In this document: positions 25,593 to 33,579 of the stretch, one piece after another
How the letters are laid out: each line of letters opens with the position of its first letter
Numbering within the stretch: position 1 is the first letter of the stretch
From: Anaerolineae bacterium
GTDB taxonomy: Bacteria; Chloroflexota; Anaerolineae; Anaerolineales; Anaerolineaceae
Direction of reading: 5' to 3'
Length of the DNA: 64,000 nt
Assembly: GCA_013178095.1 (NCBI GenBank)
Contig: JABLXK010000004.1
Location: 62,001-126,000 of the forward strand
Program-made: the position numbers and the translations under genes
Notes under the pieces: generated by a model
Database searches by the model: none
What the model was told of the DNA's origin: nothing
The model's input: only the letters and a program-made list of their open reading frames with translations

Positions 25593-25916
25593 CTAGATGA
25601 TGCGCGACACCAGGTAATAAGCTACCACGAACAGGATGAAGGAGACGATGATCATGAAGATACCGACCCCTACTTTGGTCTTGGTCATTTCCGTGATGGA
25701 TTTCAAGACTTCCGAAATGCCATTGACCAGTGCCGATACGTCATCGGTCAATCCTTTTTCAGCCAGTTTAGCGGAACTGGCGGTGATTTCATTGAATTCA
25801 CCGCTGTTCACTTTGAATGCCAGCGTGAAAAGGCCGATTACAAACGCGATCACGCCAAGAACCACGATCACTCCGGCCAGGGTCAGGATGAAATCGTTAG
25901 CAGTTAGTGCAAACAT
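25593..25916 (-). CDS. Small protein with two transmembrane segments
   Basis: 107 residues. The first membrane helix is at about 8-33 (ILTLAGVIVVLGVIAFVIGL region) and the second at about 82-104 (VGIFMIIVSFILFVVAYYLV). A 45-residue soluble, mostly helical middle contains ITASSAKLAEKGLTDDVSALV. The ATG at 25916 is chosen because it follows GGAGG at the right distance and lies just downstream of the sigma-54 promoter; the longer open frame would include the promoter itself. First gene transcribed from that promoter, so it may be the membrane anchor or signal input of the TPR/caspase-like pair. No known family recognised. Confidence 0.75.
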   Translation of the reverse strand: MFALTANDFILTLAGVIVVLGVIAFVIGLFTLAFKVNSGEFNEITASSAKLAEKGLTDDVSALVNGISEVLKSITEMTKTKVGVGIFMIIVSFILFVVAYYLVSRII

Positions 25917-25952
25917 GGTACCTCCAGAAATACTTTGATCTGCAGGTATTAT

Positions 25953-25969
25953 TGCAATATGCGTGCCAA
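25953..25969 (-). promoter_or_regulatory. Sigma-54 (-24/-12) promoter
   Basis: On the minus strand: T-TGGCACG-CATA-TTGCA, agreeing with the consensus TGGCACG-N4-TTGCW, with exactly 12 bases from the GG to the GC doublet. Transcription should start near 25942, giving a leader of about 26 nt with the GGAGG of the two-TM gene. It lies between the stop of the sigma-54 activator gene and the two-TM gene. Confidence 0.88.
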
Positions 25970-25982
25970 ACAATCAGGTCAA

Positions 25983-27158
25983 TTATTGAGATTTGGCAAT
26001 ATCCGCCGGCAGATCTCCCAACATGATCTTTTCTCCATCGCAAAAGAGCATGGCGCGCTGAATGACGTTGCTCAATTCACGAATATTGCCTTGCCAGCGG
26101 TATTCCTGCATGGCTTTTAAAGCATCCGGCGAAATATTGACCACGTTTTTACCCATCTGCCGGTTATATTTATTAATGAAAAAACCCACCAGTTCGGGGA
26201 TATCTTTCTTGCGATCGCGCAGCGGCGCCAGGTGCAGGTCCACCACTTTCAGCCGATAATATAAATCTTCGCGGAATTTATCCTCTTTGATCATCTCCTG
26301 CACGTTACGGTTGGAGGCGGCGATCACTTGCACATCCACGTTGATCAAAGCCGTACCGCCTACCCTGCGGAAGGCTCGTTCTTCAATCGCACGCAGCAAT
26401 TTAGCCTGGATATCAGTCGGCATGGAGGAAATTTCATCCAGAAAAAGCACGCCCTCGTCGGCAATTTCCATCAAGCCATGCTTTCTTTTTTCAGCGCCGG
26501 TAAAAGCGCCTTGTTCGTAACCGAAAAGTTCGGATTCGAGTACAGTCGGCTGAATTGCCGCGCAATTGATCGCGATAAAGGGCTTTTTCGCGCGCGGACC
26601 GGATTGATGGATAAAACGCGCCAGGATTTCTTTACCGGTCCCGGTTTCACCAGTGATCAATACTGATACGGAAGCAGCCGCCGCTTTGGCAGCCTGTTCC
26701 ATCATGACTTTAAATTCAGGCGTGCTTCCCACCACAAAATCGTTCATATCCAATTGACTTTGACGAATGTGGTTCAGCTCGCGCCGCATTTTAATAATCT
26801 CGCCGGCGCGTTCTATTGACGCTTCCAGGTTGGCGAGATCCATGATCGGTTTGGTCAGAAAGTCGTGTGCGCCATTTTTCATAGCATCCACTGCCATTTG
26901 GATGTCGCCATATCCGGTGATCAAAATAACCGGCGGCTTGGAAGGCATGGAAGCAATTTCCGTCAGGAAATCCAGTCCATATCCATCCGGCAATTGAACG
27001 TCCAAAATGACGATATCGCCATCTCCTTTAGAGAGAAATTCCCGGCCTTCTTTCAACGTTCCGGCTTCAAAAACCTCATACCCGCTGGTTTTCAGATATT
27101 CGGAAATATTATGCCTTGCATGCTCTTCATCATCGATGATTAATATGGTGTAACTCAT
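25983..27158 (-). CDS. NtrC-type sigma-54 activator (REC-AAA+) lacking a DNA-binding domain
   Basis: 391-residue response regulator. The receiver domain (1-120) has Asp53 as phospho-acceptor and Lys103 in FLTKPI. The AAA+ domain (about 140-370) has Walker A GETGTGKE (170-177), the sigma-54 contact loop GAFTGA (217-222), Walker B GVLFLDEIS and the sensor-II motif WQGNIREL. The protein stops about 30 residues after that, so the Fis-type helix-turn-helix that ends NtrC relatives (usually 440-480 residues) is missing. FlgR of Helicobacter and CtcC of Chlamydia are known activators with the same loss, working from solution. The ATG overlaps the kinase stop (ATGA), so the two are coupled. Confidence 0.93.
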   Translation of the reverse strand: MSYTILIIDDEEHARHNISEYLKTSGYEVFEAGTLKEGREFLSKGDGDIVILDVQLPDGYGLDFLTEIASMPSKPPVILITGYGDIQMAVDAMKNGAHDFLTKPIMDLANLEASIERAGEIIKMRRELNHIRQSQLDMNDFVVGSTPEFKVMMEQAAKAAAASVSVLITGETGTGKEILARFIHQSGPRAKKPFIAINCAAIQPTVLESELFGYEQGAFTGAEKRKHGLMEIADEGVLFLDEISSMPTDIQAKLLRAIEERAFRRVGGTALINVDVQVIAASNRNVQEMIKEDKFREDLYYRLKVVDLHLAPLRDRKKDIPELVGFFINKYNRQMGKNVVNISPDALKAMQEYRWQGNIRELSNVIQRAMLFCDGEKIMLGDLPADIAKSQ

Positions 27159-29083
27159 GCCCGTTCTCCTTGTATCGCAGTATTGTGCAAGATCACTCTA
27201 AAAATGGTACCGCCCGGAAAAGTCTCCAATTCAATCGTTCCCTGATGAGCCTCGATCATTCGCTTGGTGATTGCCAGGCCAAGCCCGGTTCCTTTGGGCT
27301 TGCTTGATACGAAAGGTTCAAACAGTTTCTCACGAATTTCCGGTGGAATGCCCGGGCCGGTGTCGGAAATGCTCACTACCAGAAATTCATCTGTTTCTCC
27401 TCTGGTATCGATCTGAACTGAAATTACGCCGCCGTCTTGCTTGATGGCATCGTAGGCATTGTTGATCAGGTTGATGAAAGCTTGCTCCAACGAACGCTGG
27501 TCGGCACTGATAACAGCCGAGGATACTTTTGATTGAAATAACGCTTCAATGTTGCTCTGCTTGAATTTCATCGAATTTTGATTGATGATCCGCCGCAGCA
27601 GCAAGATTAAATCGACTTCCTTGAAATTTTCGACTTTTTGGCGGGAATAGGAAAGAACGGATTCCATCAAGTCGTTGATCCGCGTGCAATCATCTTGCAT
27701 CTGCGCGACAGTATTGGCGATAAATTCATCATTGGCAACTTTCTTTTTGATGACCTGCAAACCGCTGACGAAACTATTCATCGGGTTCCGCACTTCATGC
27801 GCGAAATCCGCAATAACCTCGCCCAAGGCGGCTTTATTTTCCACAGTCTGCAATCTTTTCAATGCTTCGGTTTGCACGCTTAAATCCGTGAGAATCAACA
27901 ATTTCCTGCCTTCCTCATCCAGGGAGACAAATTTATACGCCACCGGCTTTTGGCTGCCTTCCCGGTCGAAAATCGCCGCTGGCGCATCCTGATGCCTTTT
28001 CTCATGAATCTTTTTTTCCTGAAGTTTTCGTTTAATTTCAGAGTTTTCAAAAATGACTTCGGCTTTCTGGCCGATCAACTCTACCCGGGAGTATTTCAAA
28101 AAGTCGCAGGCATTCTTGTTGCAATCCTGTATGAAATCCTGGTCATCCAAGATCAGCGCGCTGTCACCAGAATTCTCGAAAAATTGGCCATACTGCTTGT
28201 TCTCTTCGAATATGCGGGTATTGCTTGCTTTCAATTCCAAATAAACCTGTTGATTCTGCAATAAAGACGAAGCCCATGCAGTGAGCGGTTCAAATAAAGG
28301 TTCTTTTGCACCTATCTGCTTAAGGTCATTCAGAACGATGACCAACCACCCATTTTTGATTTCCGTGATCTTGATTGGCAGTGTGATGATCGCGCTCAGG
28401 TTATTCATGCGCCCGGTGCGGTGAATTTCGGATAATACGCGTTTACCTGGTTCCCACACATCGATCTGTTCCAGCCTTCTGGCTTCGATCGCGGGAATTT
28501 TGGCGGGAAAAAGATTCTCATCAGCGCTGATCTTGACAGGTTCGGACTCCCGGCCTTCCTGCAAGTAGAAGGCAGCGTAACGAGCTTGCAGGATCCGCGT
28601 AGAAGTAACGAGAATTTCATGCGCCAGTTCCTTCATGCCGGCATTGAACAGGCTTTCCAGATTTGAAATTTGCGCATTGATCAATCCTGCCTGAACCGGT
28701 TCCAGTGAAAATCCCTTATTTTCTTCGTTCTCGAGGGTTAATAGCGCCAGTTTCTCGCCTTGCTGGATAAAAGTGACCGCTACAGAAGCCCGGGTGGGAG
28801 TCCGGTTCTTGCGTGAAATCGTCCATTCCTGACGGGCGCCATCCGTGATTTTTTCCGCATCAAGATCCGGGATGAGTGTTTCAATGCTGGCGCTGAATAT
28901 TTCATCAGTACCAAAACCGGAAAATTCTGTAAAGGACAAATTGCAGGCCAGAATATTCCAGCGTGTCAGACTGGTTATTAAAGCCGGCTTCTCCAACTGA
29001 TCCAGCAGGATCCTGAAATCGTTGGTGCTCAATCGGATTTCCTGCGCGCGGCCGGTCAAACGCTGGAATGGTTTTGCGATCAT
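27155..29083 (-). CDS. Soluble sensor histidine kinase (PAS-GAF-PAS-HisKA-HATPase)
   Basis: 642 residues, NtrB-like, with no membrane segment, so it senses a cytoplasmic signal. In order: PAS (about 20-120), GAF-like (about 140-280), PAS (about 295-405), then dimerisation and phospho-acceptor helices with His429 in FAHEVRNPMNS. The ATP-binding domain has N-box INLINNAYDAI, G1 DTGPGIP, F-box LFEPFVSSK and G2 GTGLGLAI. Its ATG overlaps the rpoN stop and its stop overlaps the activator start, both as ATGA, so sigma factor, kinase and activator should be made in step. It presumably phosphorylates Asp53 of the activator. The signal is unknown. Confidence 0.92.
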   Translation of the reverse strand: MIAKPFQRLTGRAQEIRLSTNDFRILLDQLEKPALITSLTRWNILACNLSFTEFSGFGTDEIFSASIETLIPDLDAEKITDGARQEWTISRKNRTPTRASVAVTFIQQGEKLALLTLENEENKGFSLEPVQAGLINAQISNLESLFNAGMKELAHEILVTSTRILQARYAAFYLQEGRESEPVKISADENLFPAKIPAIEARRLEQIDVWEPGKRVLSEIHRTGRMNNLSAIITLPIKITEIKNGWLVIVLNDLKQIGAKEPLFEPLTAWASSLLQNQQVYLELKASNTRIFEENKQYGQFFENSGDSALILDDQDFIQDCNKNACDFLKYSRVELIGQKAEVIFENSEIKRKLQEKKIHEKRHQDAPAAIFDREGSQKPVAYKFVSLDEEGRKLLILTDLSVQTEALKRLQTVENKAALGEVIADFAHEVRNPMNSFVSGLQVIKKKVANDEFIANTVAQMQDDCTRINDLMESVLSYSRQKVENFKEVDLILLLRRIINQNSMKFKQSNIEALFQSKVSSAVISADQRSLEQAFINLINNAYDAIKQDGGVISVQIDTRGETDEFLVVSISDTGPGIPPEIREKLFEPFVSSKPKGTGLGLAITKRMIEAHQGTIELETFPGGTIFRVILHNTAIQGERA

Positions 29084-30498
29084 TTCCCTTTTCTTTCCTG
29101 TTTCCTGAGGTGGGCAGGGAGAATTCCCTCCATTGAGCGATATTTGGCAACTGTACGCCGGGCTAAAGGGTAACCCTGACTCTTCAATTGATCGACAATT
29201 TCCGTATCGCTGAGCGGTTGGTCTTTGTTTTCACTTTCGATAATCTCTTTCAACACGCTGCGAATTCCCAGGCTCTTGTCAAAAAACAGGTCCATCGGAA
29301 TAATCTGACCGCTGGGTAATTGAACCGATTTATTGGAAACCGCTCTGGAAATGGTGGATTCGTGTACTTCCAATTCTTTGGACAATTCAGCGCGGGTGAT
29401 CGGTTCAAGGAATTTTTCACCCTGGTCGATGAAAGCACGCTGGATATGAACGATCTTCTCCATCAAACGCTGCATGGTATTATTTCTTTGTTGGATGCAC
29501 TTGATCAAAAGATTGGCTTTCTCATAATCGGTTTTTAAGTCTTCCTTGGTTTCTTCTGCCGATTGTTTGATCGCCTGTTTATACAATGGATTGATATCCA
29601 GGGTGCCATATGTAGGTGTGATGATCTCGACAACCAATGGCAGAGTGGGGTCGTTATTCATGTGGTTGATGATCACGTCCGGATGCGAATAAACCTGTCC
29701 TTTTTCTTCGCTGGGCAGCCTGAAATTGCCCCAATGAGCCCGCGCCGGGTAAGGGTAAAGATTCTTGCTGATAAAATCAACCGCTTTTTCCGCTTCCGTA
29801 TTGGATATTTTCAATGCCTTGGCGATTTGCGCAAATTGCTTTTTGGAGAGCACCCCAAATCCCATTCGGATAATATCGAAATAATATGGGGGAACCGGGT
29901 TGCTCTCGTTGATAACTTCGAGCTGAACCATCAGCGCTTCTTCCGGCGTAGCTGATCCGACCCCAACCGGTTCCGCGTGCTGAATCATGCGTTTGACGTT
30001 TTCAATTCTTGAAAGTGGAAGATGGTAATAATTTGCTATCTCCGCCAGGTTCTCGTTCAGAAAGCCATCTTCATCCACCTGGTTCAGTATGTAGGCGGCA
30101 ACAATGCGATCCTGGTTCTCCAGATCGTAAGCGATTTGCCTCAGGATGAATTCAGCCAGGCTGACTTCATCCGTATTGTCAACCTCGTCCATGTAAATAT
30201 CTTCATCAGGCGCGCTTTTGGCGTAACTGAACTCGCTGCGCGGTGATAAAAACACAATGGCTTCATCGGATTGCGCGCTTTTCGGTTTACTGCACACCGG
30301 GCAGATCTGGTTGCCACTCAGCAGTTTCCCACATCCGGGGCAGCGCCGCTCCTCTTTCATGACCAAAGCCGGATTCTCAGCCAGCGCGCGGTTGATCTCC
30401 TGATTTAGTTCATCCACATTCATACTCAACAGGGTCATGGTCTGAGCTAAATGGGCGGTGGTTTGCGGTTGAATTCTCTGGAATTGCCGTTGGTACAT
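29080..30498 (-). CDS. rpoN: RNA polymerase sigma-54 factor with a zinc-ribbon insertion
   Basis: Alternative sigma factor that reads -24/-12 promoters and needs an AAA+ activator; 472 residues. Region I is short and Gln-rich (residues 1-48, with AHLAQTMTLLSMNVDELNQEI). Two CxxC pairs (C53/C56 and C66/C69) follow and look like a zinc ribbon sitting where ordinary sigma-54 has its variable acidic region II. The core-binding and helix-turn-helix regions come next, and the RpoN box reads ARRTVAKYR near the end, a perfect match. The ATG at 30498 has AGGAG upstream; the open frame further upstream overlaps trmFO's start region and is not coding. First gene of the kinase/activator operon. Confidence 0.95.
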   Translation of the reverse strand: MYQRQFQRIQPQTTAHLAQTMTLLSMNVDELNQEINRALAENPALVMKEERRCPGCGKLLSGNQICPVCSKPKSAQSDEAIVFLSPRSEFSYAKSAPDEDIYMDEVDNTDEVSLAEFILRQIAYDLENQDRIVAAYILNQVDEDGFLNENLAEIANYYHLPLSRIENVKRMIQHAEPVGVGSATPEEALMVQLEVINESNPVPPYYFDIIRMGFGVLSKKQFAQIAKALKISNTEAEKAVDFISKNLYPYPARAHWGNFRLPSEEKGQVYSHPDVIINHMNNDPTLPLVVEIITPTYGTLDINPLYKQAIKQSAEETKEDLKTDYEKANLLIKCIQQRNNTMQRLMEKIVHIQRAFIDQGEKFLEPITRAELSKELEVHESTISRAVSNKSVQLPSGQIIPMDLFFDKSLGIRSVLKEIIESENKDQPLSDTEIVDQLKSQGYPLARRTVAKYRSMEGILPAHLRKQERKGK

Positions 30499-30516
30499 GC
30501 TGCGCTCCTGATGTTT

Positions 30517-30545
30517 AGTATAGCGTGAATGAGATTTCAAGGCAA
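30517..30545 (-). promoter_or_regulatory. Promoter of the rpoN-kinase-activator operon
   Basis: Minus strand TTGCCT (30540-30545), 17-bp spacer, TATACT (30517-30522), 19 bp before the rpoN start. A housekeeping-type promoter, so the regulators appear to be made independently of sigma-54. Confidence 0.6.
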
Positions 30546-30592
30546 TATTTATGCCAAAGTCGGAAAAAATGATACAATGCCGAGCAATTATT

Positions 30593-31948
30593 ATGGAAGA
30601 CCTTTTTGTAATCGGTGGAGGTTTGGCAGGTTGCGAAGCAGCCTGGCAGGCAGCTAAACGAGGGTTAACTGTCAGGCTGTATGAGATGCGCCCGATCCGC
30701 CCAACACCCGCCCATAAAACCGGAAATCTGGCCGAAATCGTTTGTTCCAACTCCCTGGGTTCAACGCTTCCCAACCGCTCCACCGGCACCCTGATGCATG
30801 AATTGCAGCGGCTGGATTCCCTTTTGTTGAAGTGCGCCCAAGAAAGCCGCGTTCCGGCCGGTCACGCGCTGGCGGTTGACCGTGAAAAATTCTCGCAAAA
30901 AGTTCAGGCAGCGCTGACTGCCTGCGGCCGTATCCAGATTGTGCGCGAAGAAATTACCGCCATTCCGGAAAATTTGAGCATCCTGGCGAGCGGCCCATTG
31001 ACTTCGCCTGCGCTGGCGCAATCGATAAGCCAATTATCCGGTTCTGAAAACCTCTATTTTTATGATGCGGTCGCTCCGATCGTAACAGCCGAATCCATCG
31101 ACATGACTGTTGCTTATTGGGGTTCGCGCTTTGGAAGAGGGGAAAAGGAAGAAGGTGATTATATTAACTGCCCTTTTAATTCCCGCCATGAATACGAGCA
31201 TTTCGTGCAGGAACTGATCGCCGCGGAACGCATCCCCTTGCGCGGTTTTGAAGCCGAAATAACTTCCGGTGTGCAAGCGGGCAAGGGCAAGTATTTTGAG
31301 GCTTGCCTGCCGATTGAAATTATGGCAGCGCGCGGGAAGGATACCCTTTCTTATGGCCCCTTGCGGCCGCTCGGTCTGCGCGATCCGCGCAACGGCGGCC
31401 GGCCGTACGCGGTGGTACAGCTCCGCCAGGATGACCTCGCCGGCACTTATTTCAACCTGGTCGGATTTCAAACCAATCTGACCCACTCCGAACAAGCGCG
31501 CGTCTTCCGCCTGATTCCCGGCTTGCAGCATGCAGTATTCGTGCGTTACGGCCAAATGCACCGCAATACCTACATCTATGCGCCGGACGTGCTTAAACCC
31601 ACCCTGCAATGCCGGCAAATACCACAATTGTTCATAGCCGGCCAGATCAGCGGAGTGGAAGGTTATCTTTCCAACATCGCCTCGGGTTTGCTGGCCGGGA
31701 TCAACGCCGCCAGGTATTTTCAGGCGAAAGATTTGATCCAACTGCCAAACACAACTTTGCTGGGGGCATTGTGCGAATATATTTCTACGCCCAATCCGCA
31801 TCATTTTCAACCAATGAGCGCCAGTTTTCGTTTAATTCCGCCCTTTGAAAATAAAATAAGGAATAAAACCGACCGGTATAAAGCCTATGCCAGGCGCTCG
31901 TCTTCTGATTTGAATCACTATTTGAATGGATTTAATGAAGCAATTTAA
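30593..31948 (+). CDS. trmFO: tRNA (uracil-54-C5)-methyltransferase, folate/FAD-dependent
   Basis: Methylates U54 in the T-loop of tRNAs using methylenetetrahydrofolate and FADH2; 451 residues. The FAD-binding motif GGGLAGCEAAWQAA is at the N-terminus. Family signatures follow: YEMRP, EIVCSNSLG (one catalytic cysteine), YINCPFN (the second cysteine region) and GQISGVEGYLSNIASG. The ATG at 30593 begins directly at the FAD motif. A TACAAT -10 ends only 14 bp before it and no ribosome site is seen, so the message is likely leaderless or nearly so. Divergent from rpoN; overlaps the M28 lipoprotein gene by 23 bp. Confidence 0.95.
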   Translation: MEDLFVIGGGLAGCEAAWQAAKRGLTVRLYEMRPIRPTPAHKTGNLAEIVCSNSLGSTLPNRSTGTLMHELQRLDSLLLKCAQESRVPAGHALAVDREKFSQKVQAALTACGRIQIVREEITAIPENLSILASGPLTSPALAQSISQLSGSENLYFYDAVAPIVTAESIDMTVAYWGSRFGRGEKEEGDYINCPFNSRHEYEHFVQELIAAERIPLRGFEAEITSGVQAGKGKYFEACLPIEIMAARGKDTLSYGPLRPLGLRDPRNGGRPYAVVQLRQDDLAGTYFNLVGFQTNLTHSEQARVFRLIPGLQHAVFVRYGQMHRNTYIYAPDVLKPTLQCRQIPQLFIAGQISGVEGYLSNIASGLLAGINAARYFQAKDLIQLPNTTLLGALCEYISTPNPHHFQPMSASFRLIPPFENKIRNKTDRYKAYARRSSSDLNHYLNGFNEAI

Positions 31949-32810
31949 ACTCGTATTACCCCTGGTGTGGTTCACCGCACTTCTTTTTATTGCTGCTGGC
32001 TGCATAAAGACCGCTGCGCCAGAATTTAGCGGGGAGCAGGCGCTGCAATACGCAATAGAAGTGATGTCTTTCGGACCTCGCTTGCCCGGCAGCACAGCTT
32101 CACGGAAAACCGCGGATTATATCAAATCCGAATTGACAGAATACGGTTGGTCGGTTGATTTTCAGGATTTCAATCATAAAGGGGTAGAACTGCGTAACAT
32201 TGTCGCTCACCGCAACGATTCTCCGCCTGATGTAATCATTGGCGCTCATTACGATACTCGCGCCATCAGCGACCAGGAAACCGCCCCCGGCAAACAATCT
32301 TTACCTGTACCTGGCGCCAATGACGGCGCTTCAGGCACTGCCATCTTGCTGGAGCTTGGCAGGGCATTCCGGAATGAACGGACCAATATCTGGTTGGTAT
32401 TTTTTGACGGCGAGGATCAGGGGCATTTGAATGACTGGGATTGGAGCGTCGGGGCGCAGTATTTTGCTGATCATCTGGAACTAAAACCTTCTGCGGTGGT
32501 GGTCGTTGATATGATCGGTGATAACGACCTGAACGTTTATAAAGAGAAGCAATCCGATCCGGAATTGACTGCTGAAATTTGGTCAATCGCCCAATCATCC
32601 GGTTACGGGGCGCAAATCATTGACACAGAAAAGTATGCCATGATCGATGATCATCTCCCATTTATCAAACTAGGCATTCCTGCCTGCCTGATGATCGATT
32701 TCGAATATCCTTATTGGCACACCCAGGCTGATACGTTGGAAAAAATCTCCGCCGGCAGCCTGCAGAAAATCGGCCGCACGCTGACTTCCTGGTTAACCGA
32801 TCATTATTAA
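31926..32810 (+). CDS. M28-family metallopeptidase / glutaminyl cyclase-like lipoprotein
   Basis: 294 residues. A signal peptide with lipobox IAAGC makes Cys26 the lipidated residue, so the enzyme sits on the outside of the membrane. The zinc-peptidase domain shows GAHYDTR (metal His and Asp), GANDGASGTAILLELGR, FFDGEDQG (metal or catalytic Glu/Asp) and a C-terminal YWHTQADTLEKIS with the last metal His. FDGEDQG and WHTQADTLEKIS are closest to the glutaminyl-peptide cyclotransferase branch of M28. ATG at 31926 or 31935; neither has a strong ribosome site, and both overlap the trmFO end. Confidence 0.83.
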   Translation: MDLMKQFKLVLPLVWFTALLFIAAGCIKTAAPEFSGEQALQYAIEVMSFGPRLPGSTASRKTADYIKSELTEYGWSVDFQDFNHKGVELRNIVAHRNDSPPDVIIGAHYDTRAISDQETAPGKQSLPVPGANDGASGTAILLELGRAFRNERTNIWLVFFDGEDQGHLNDWDWSVGAQYFADHLELKPSAVVVVDMIGDNDLNVYKEKQSDPELTAEIWSIAQSSGYGAQIIDTEKYAMIDDHLPFIKLGIPACLMIDFEYPYWHTQADTLEKISAGSLQKIGRTLTSWLTDHY

Positions 32811-32813
32811 ATT

Positions 32814-32842
32814 GCAAAACCCCCGGTCGTCGGGGGTTTTGC
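32814..32842. terminator. Bidirectional terminator after the M28 gene and the sortase gene
   Basis: GCAAAACCCCCG, loop GTCGT, CGGGGGTTTTGC: a 12-bp perfect stem with T/A runs on either side. Confidence 0.88.
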
Positions 32843-32872
32843 GTGGGAAGATGATGAAGTAGGATTGCTGAT

Positions 32873-33565
32873 TTATGCAACGGGTTCGGCAATAATGAAG
32901 AGCCGTCCCCAGGAATCTTCCGAACCAACCTGGATGCAAGTTTGCAGCGTCAGGTGTTCTTCTCCGGTATAGACTTCTTTAAACATCTGAGTAGCGCTTA
33001 ACGTTTGGCCGCTCGCCAGGTCTTTGAATGAGCTGGTAGCCGAATCCGGCGAAAGCGCCTGATACTCTAATTTTTCAGTGACCTCATATTTTTCAACTGT
33101 CCCATCACCATAAATGACCTGAATTATGTCACCGGTTTCCAGTTCGAAGAAAGCGGCTCCGGCCAGGTAGTTATGCGCCAAAATTCCGGTTACCCCGTAC
33201 TTCTTTGCCATTGAAAATTCGGTGACCACGCCCTGATCGGTGGATACAAAACCGGGTTGATTTGCAGGCTGCTGAATAACCGGATATTCCAGCACGTCCT
33301 CAACAAAAATACCCCGCACGGTGGAGCTGTCGCCATTGGCAATCGATTCAGCAAATTTTTGCAGCGCTGCTTCTTGATCTACGCTGTCTGCCCGTGATGT
33401 GTTTTCACTTATTTCCGGGTTGTATGCAACCGGATCACTGAGAATATCTGAGTGAGTTATCTGGATTCCCGTAACCGGAATTACCAAAAAACTGGATATC
33501 CAGATACTGATAAATAATGCAGAACTGAACAGCAGATATTTAATGTTTTTGCCAGAGGCTTTCAT
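32873..33565 (-). CDS. Sortase-family transpeptidase
   Basis: 230 residues. One N-terminal membrane helix (about 9-32) anchors the enzyme with its domain outside the cell. Sortase residues are visible in the right order: His131 in ILAHNYLAG, Cys210 in LTLQTC and Arg221 in WGRLFII. Sortases join surface proteins carrying an LPxTG-like motif to the envelope or build pili; no substrate gene is in this window, so this one acts on proteins encoded elsewhere. The ATG at 33565 has AAGGG five bases upstream (33568 is also possible). The 370-bp leader carries two c-di-GMP-I riboswitches, so surface anchoring appears to be tied to the motile/sessile signal. Confidence 0.83.
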   Translation of the reverse strand: MKASGKNIKYLLFSSALFISIWISSFLVIPVTGIQITHSDILSDPVAYNPEISENTSRADSVDQEAALQKFAESIANGDSSTVRGIFVEDVLEYPVIQQPANQPGFVSTDQGVVTEFSMAKKYGVTGILAHNYLAGAAFFELETGDIIQVIYGDGTVEKYEVTEKLEYQALSPDSATSSFKDLASGQTLSATQMFKEVYTGEEHLTLQTCIQVGSEDSWGRLFIIAEPVA

Positions 33566-33579
33566 CATTTCCCTTTTTT

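Noticed and set aside
25917-25973. Longer form of the two-TM protein starting at 25973
   Set aside because: The extension covers the sigma-54 promoter and the expected transcription start, so it could not be translated from that transcript.
30499-30789. N-terminal extension of rpoN by about 97 codons
   Set aside because: It would run through the rpoN promoter and the trmFO start, and it lacks sigma-54 similarity; the ATG at 30498 has AGGAG.
31034-31810. Minus-strand frame of about 258 codons opposite trmFO
   Set aside because: Shadow frame over conserved TrmFO sequence; no start signals.
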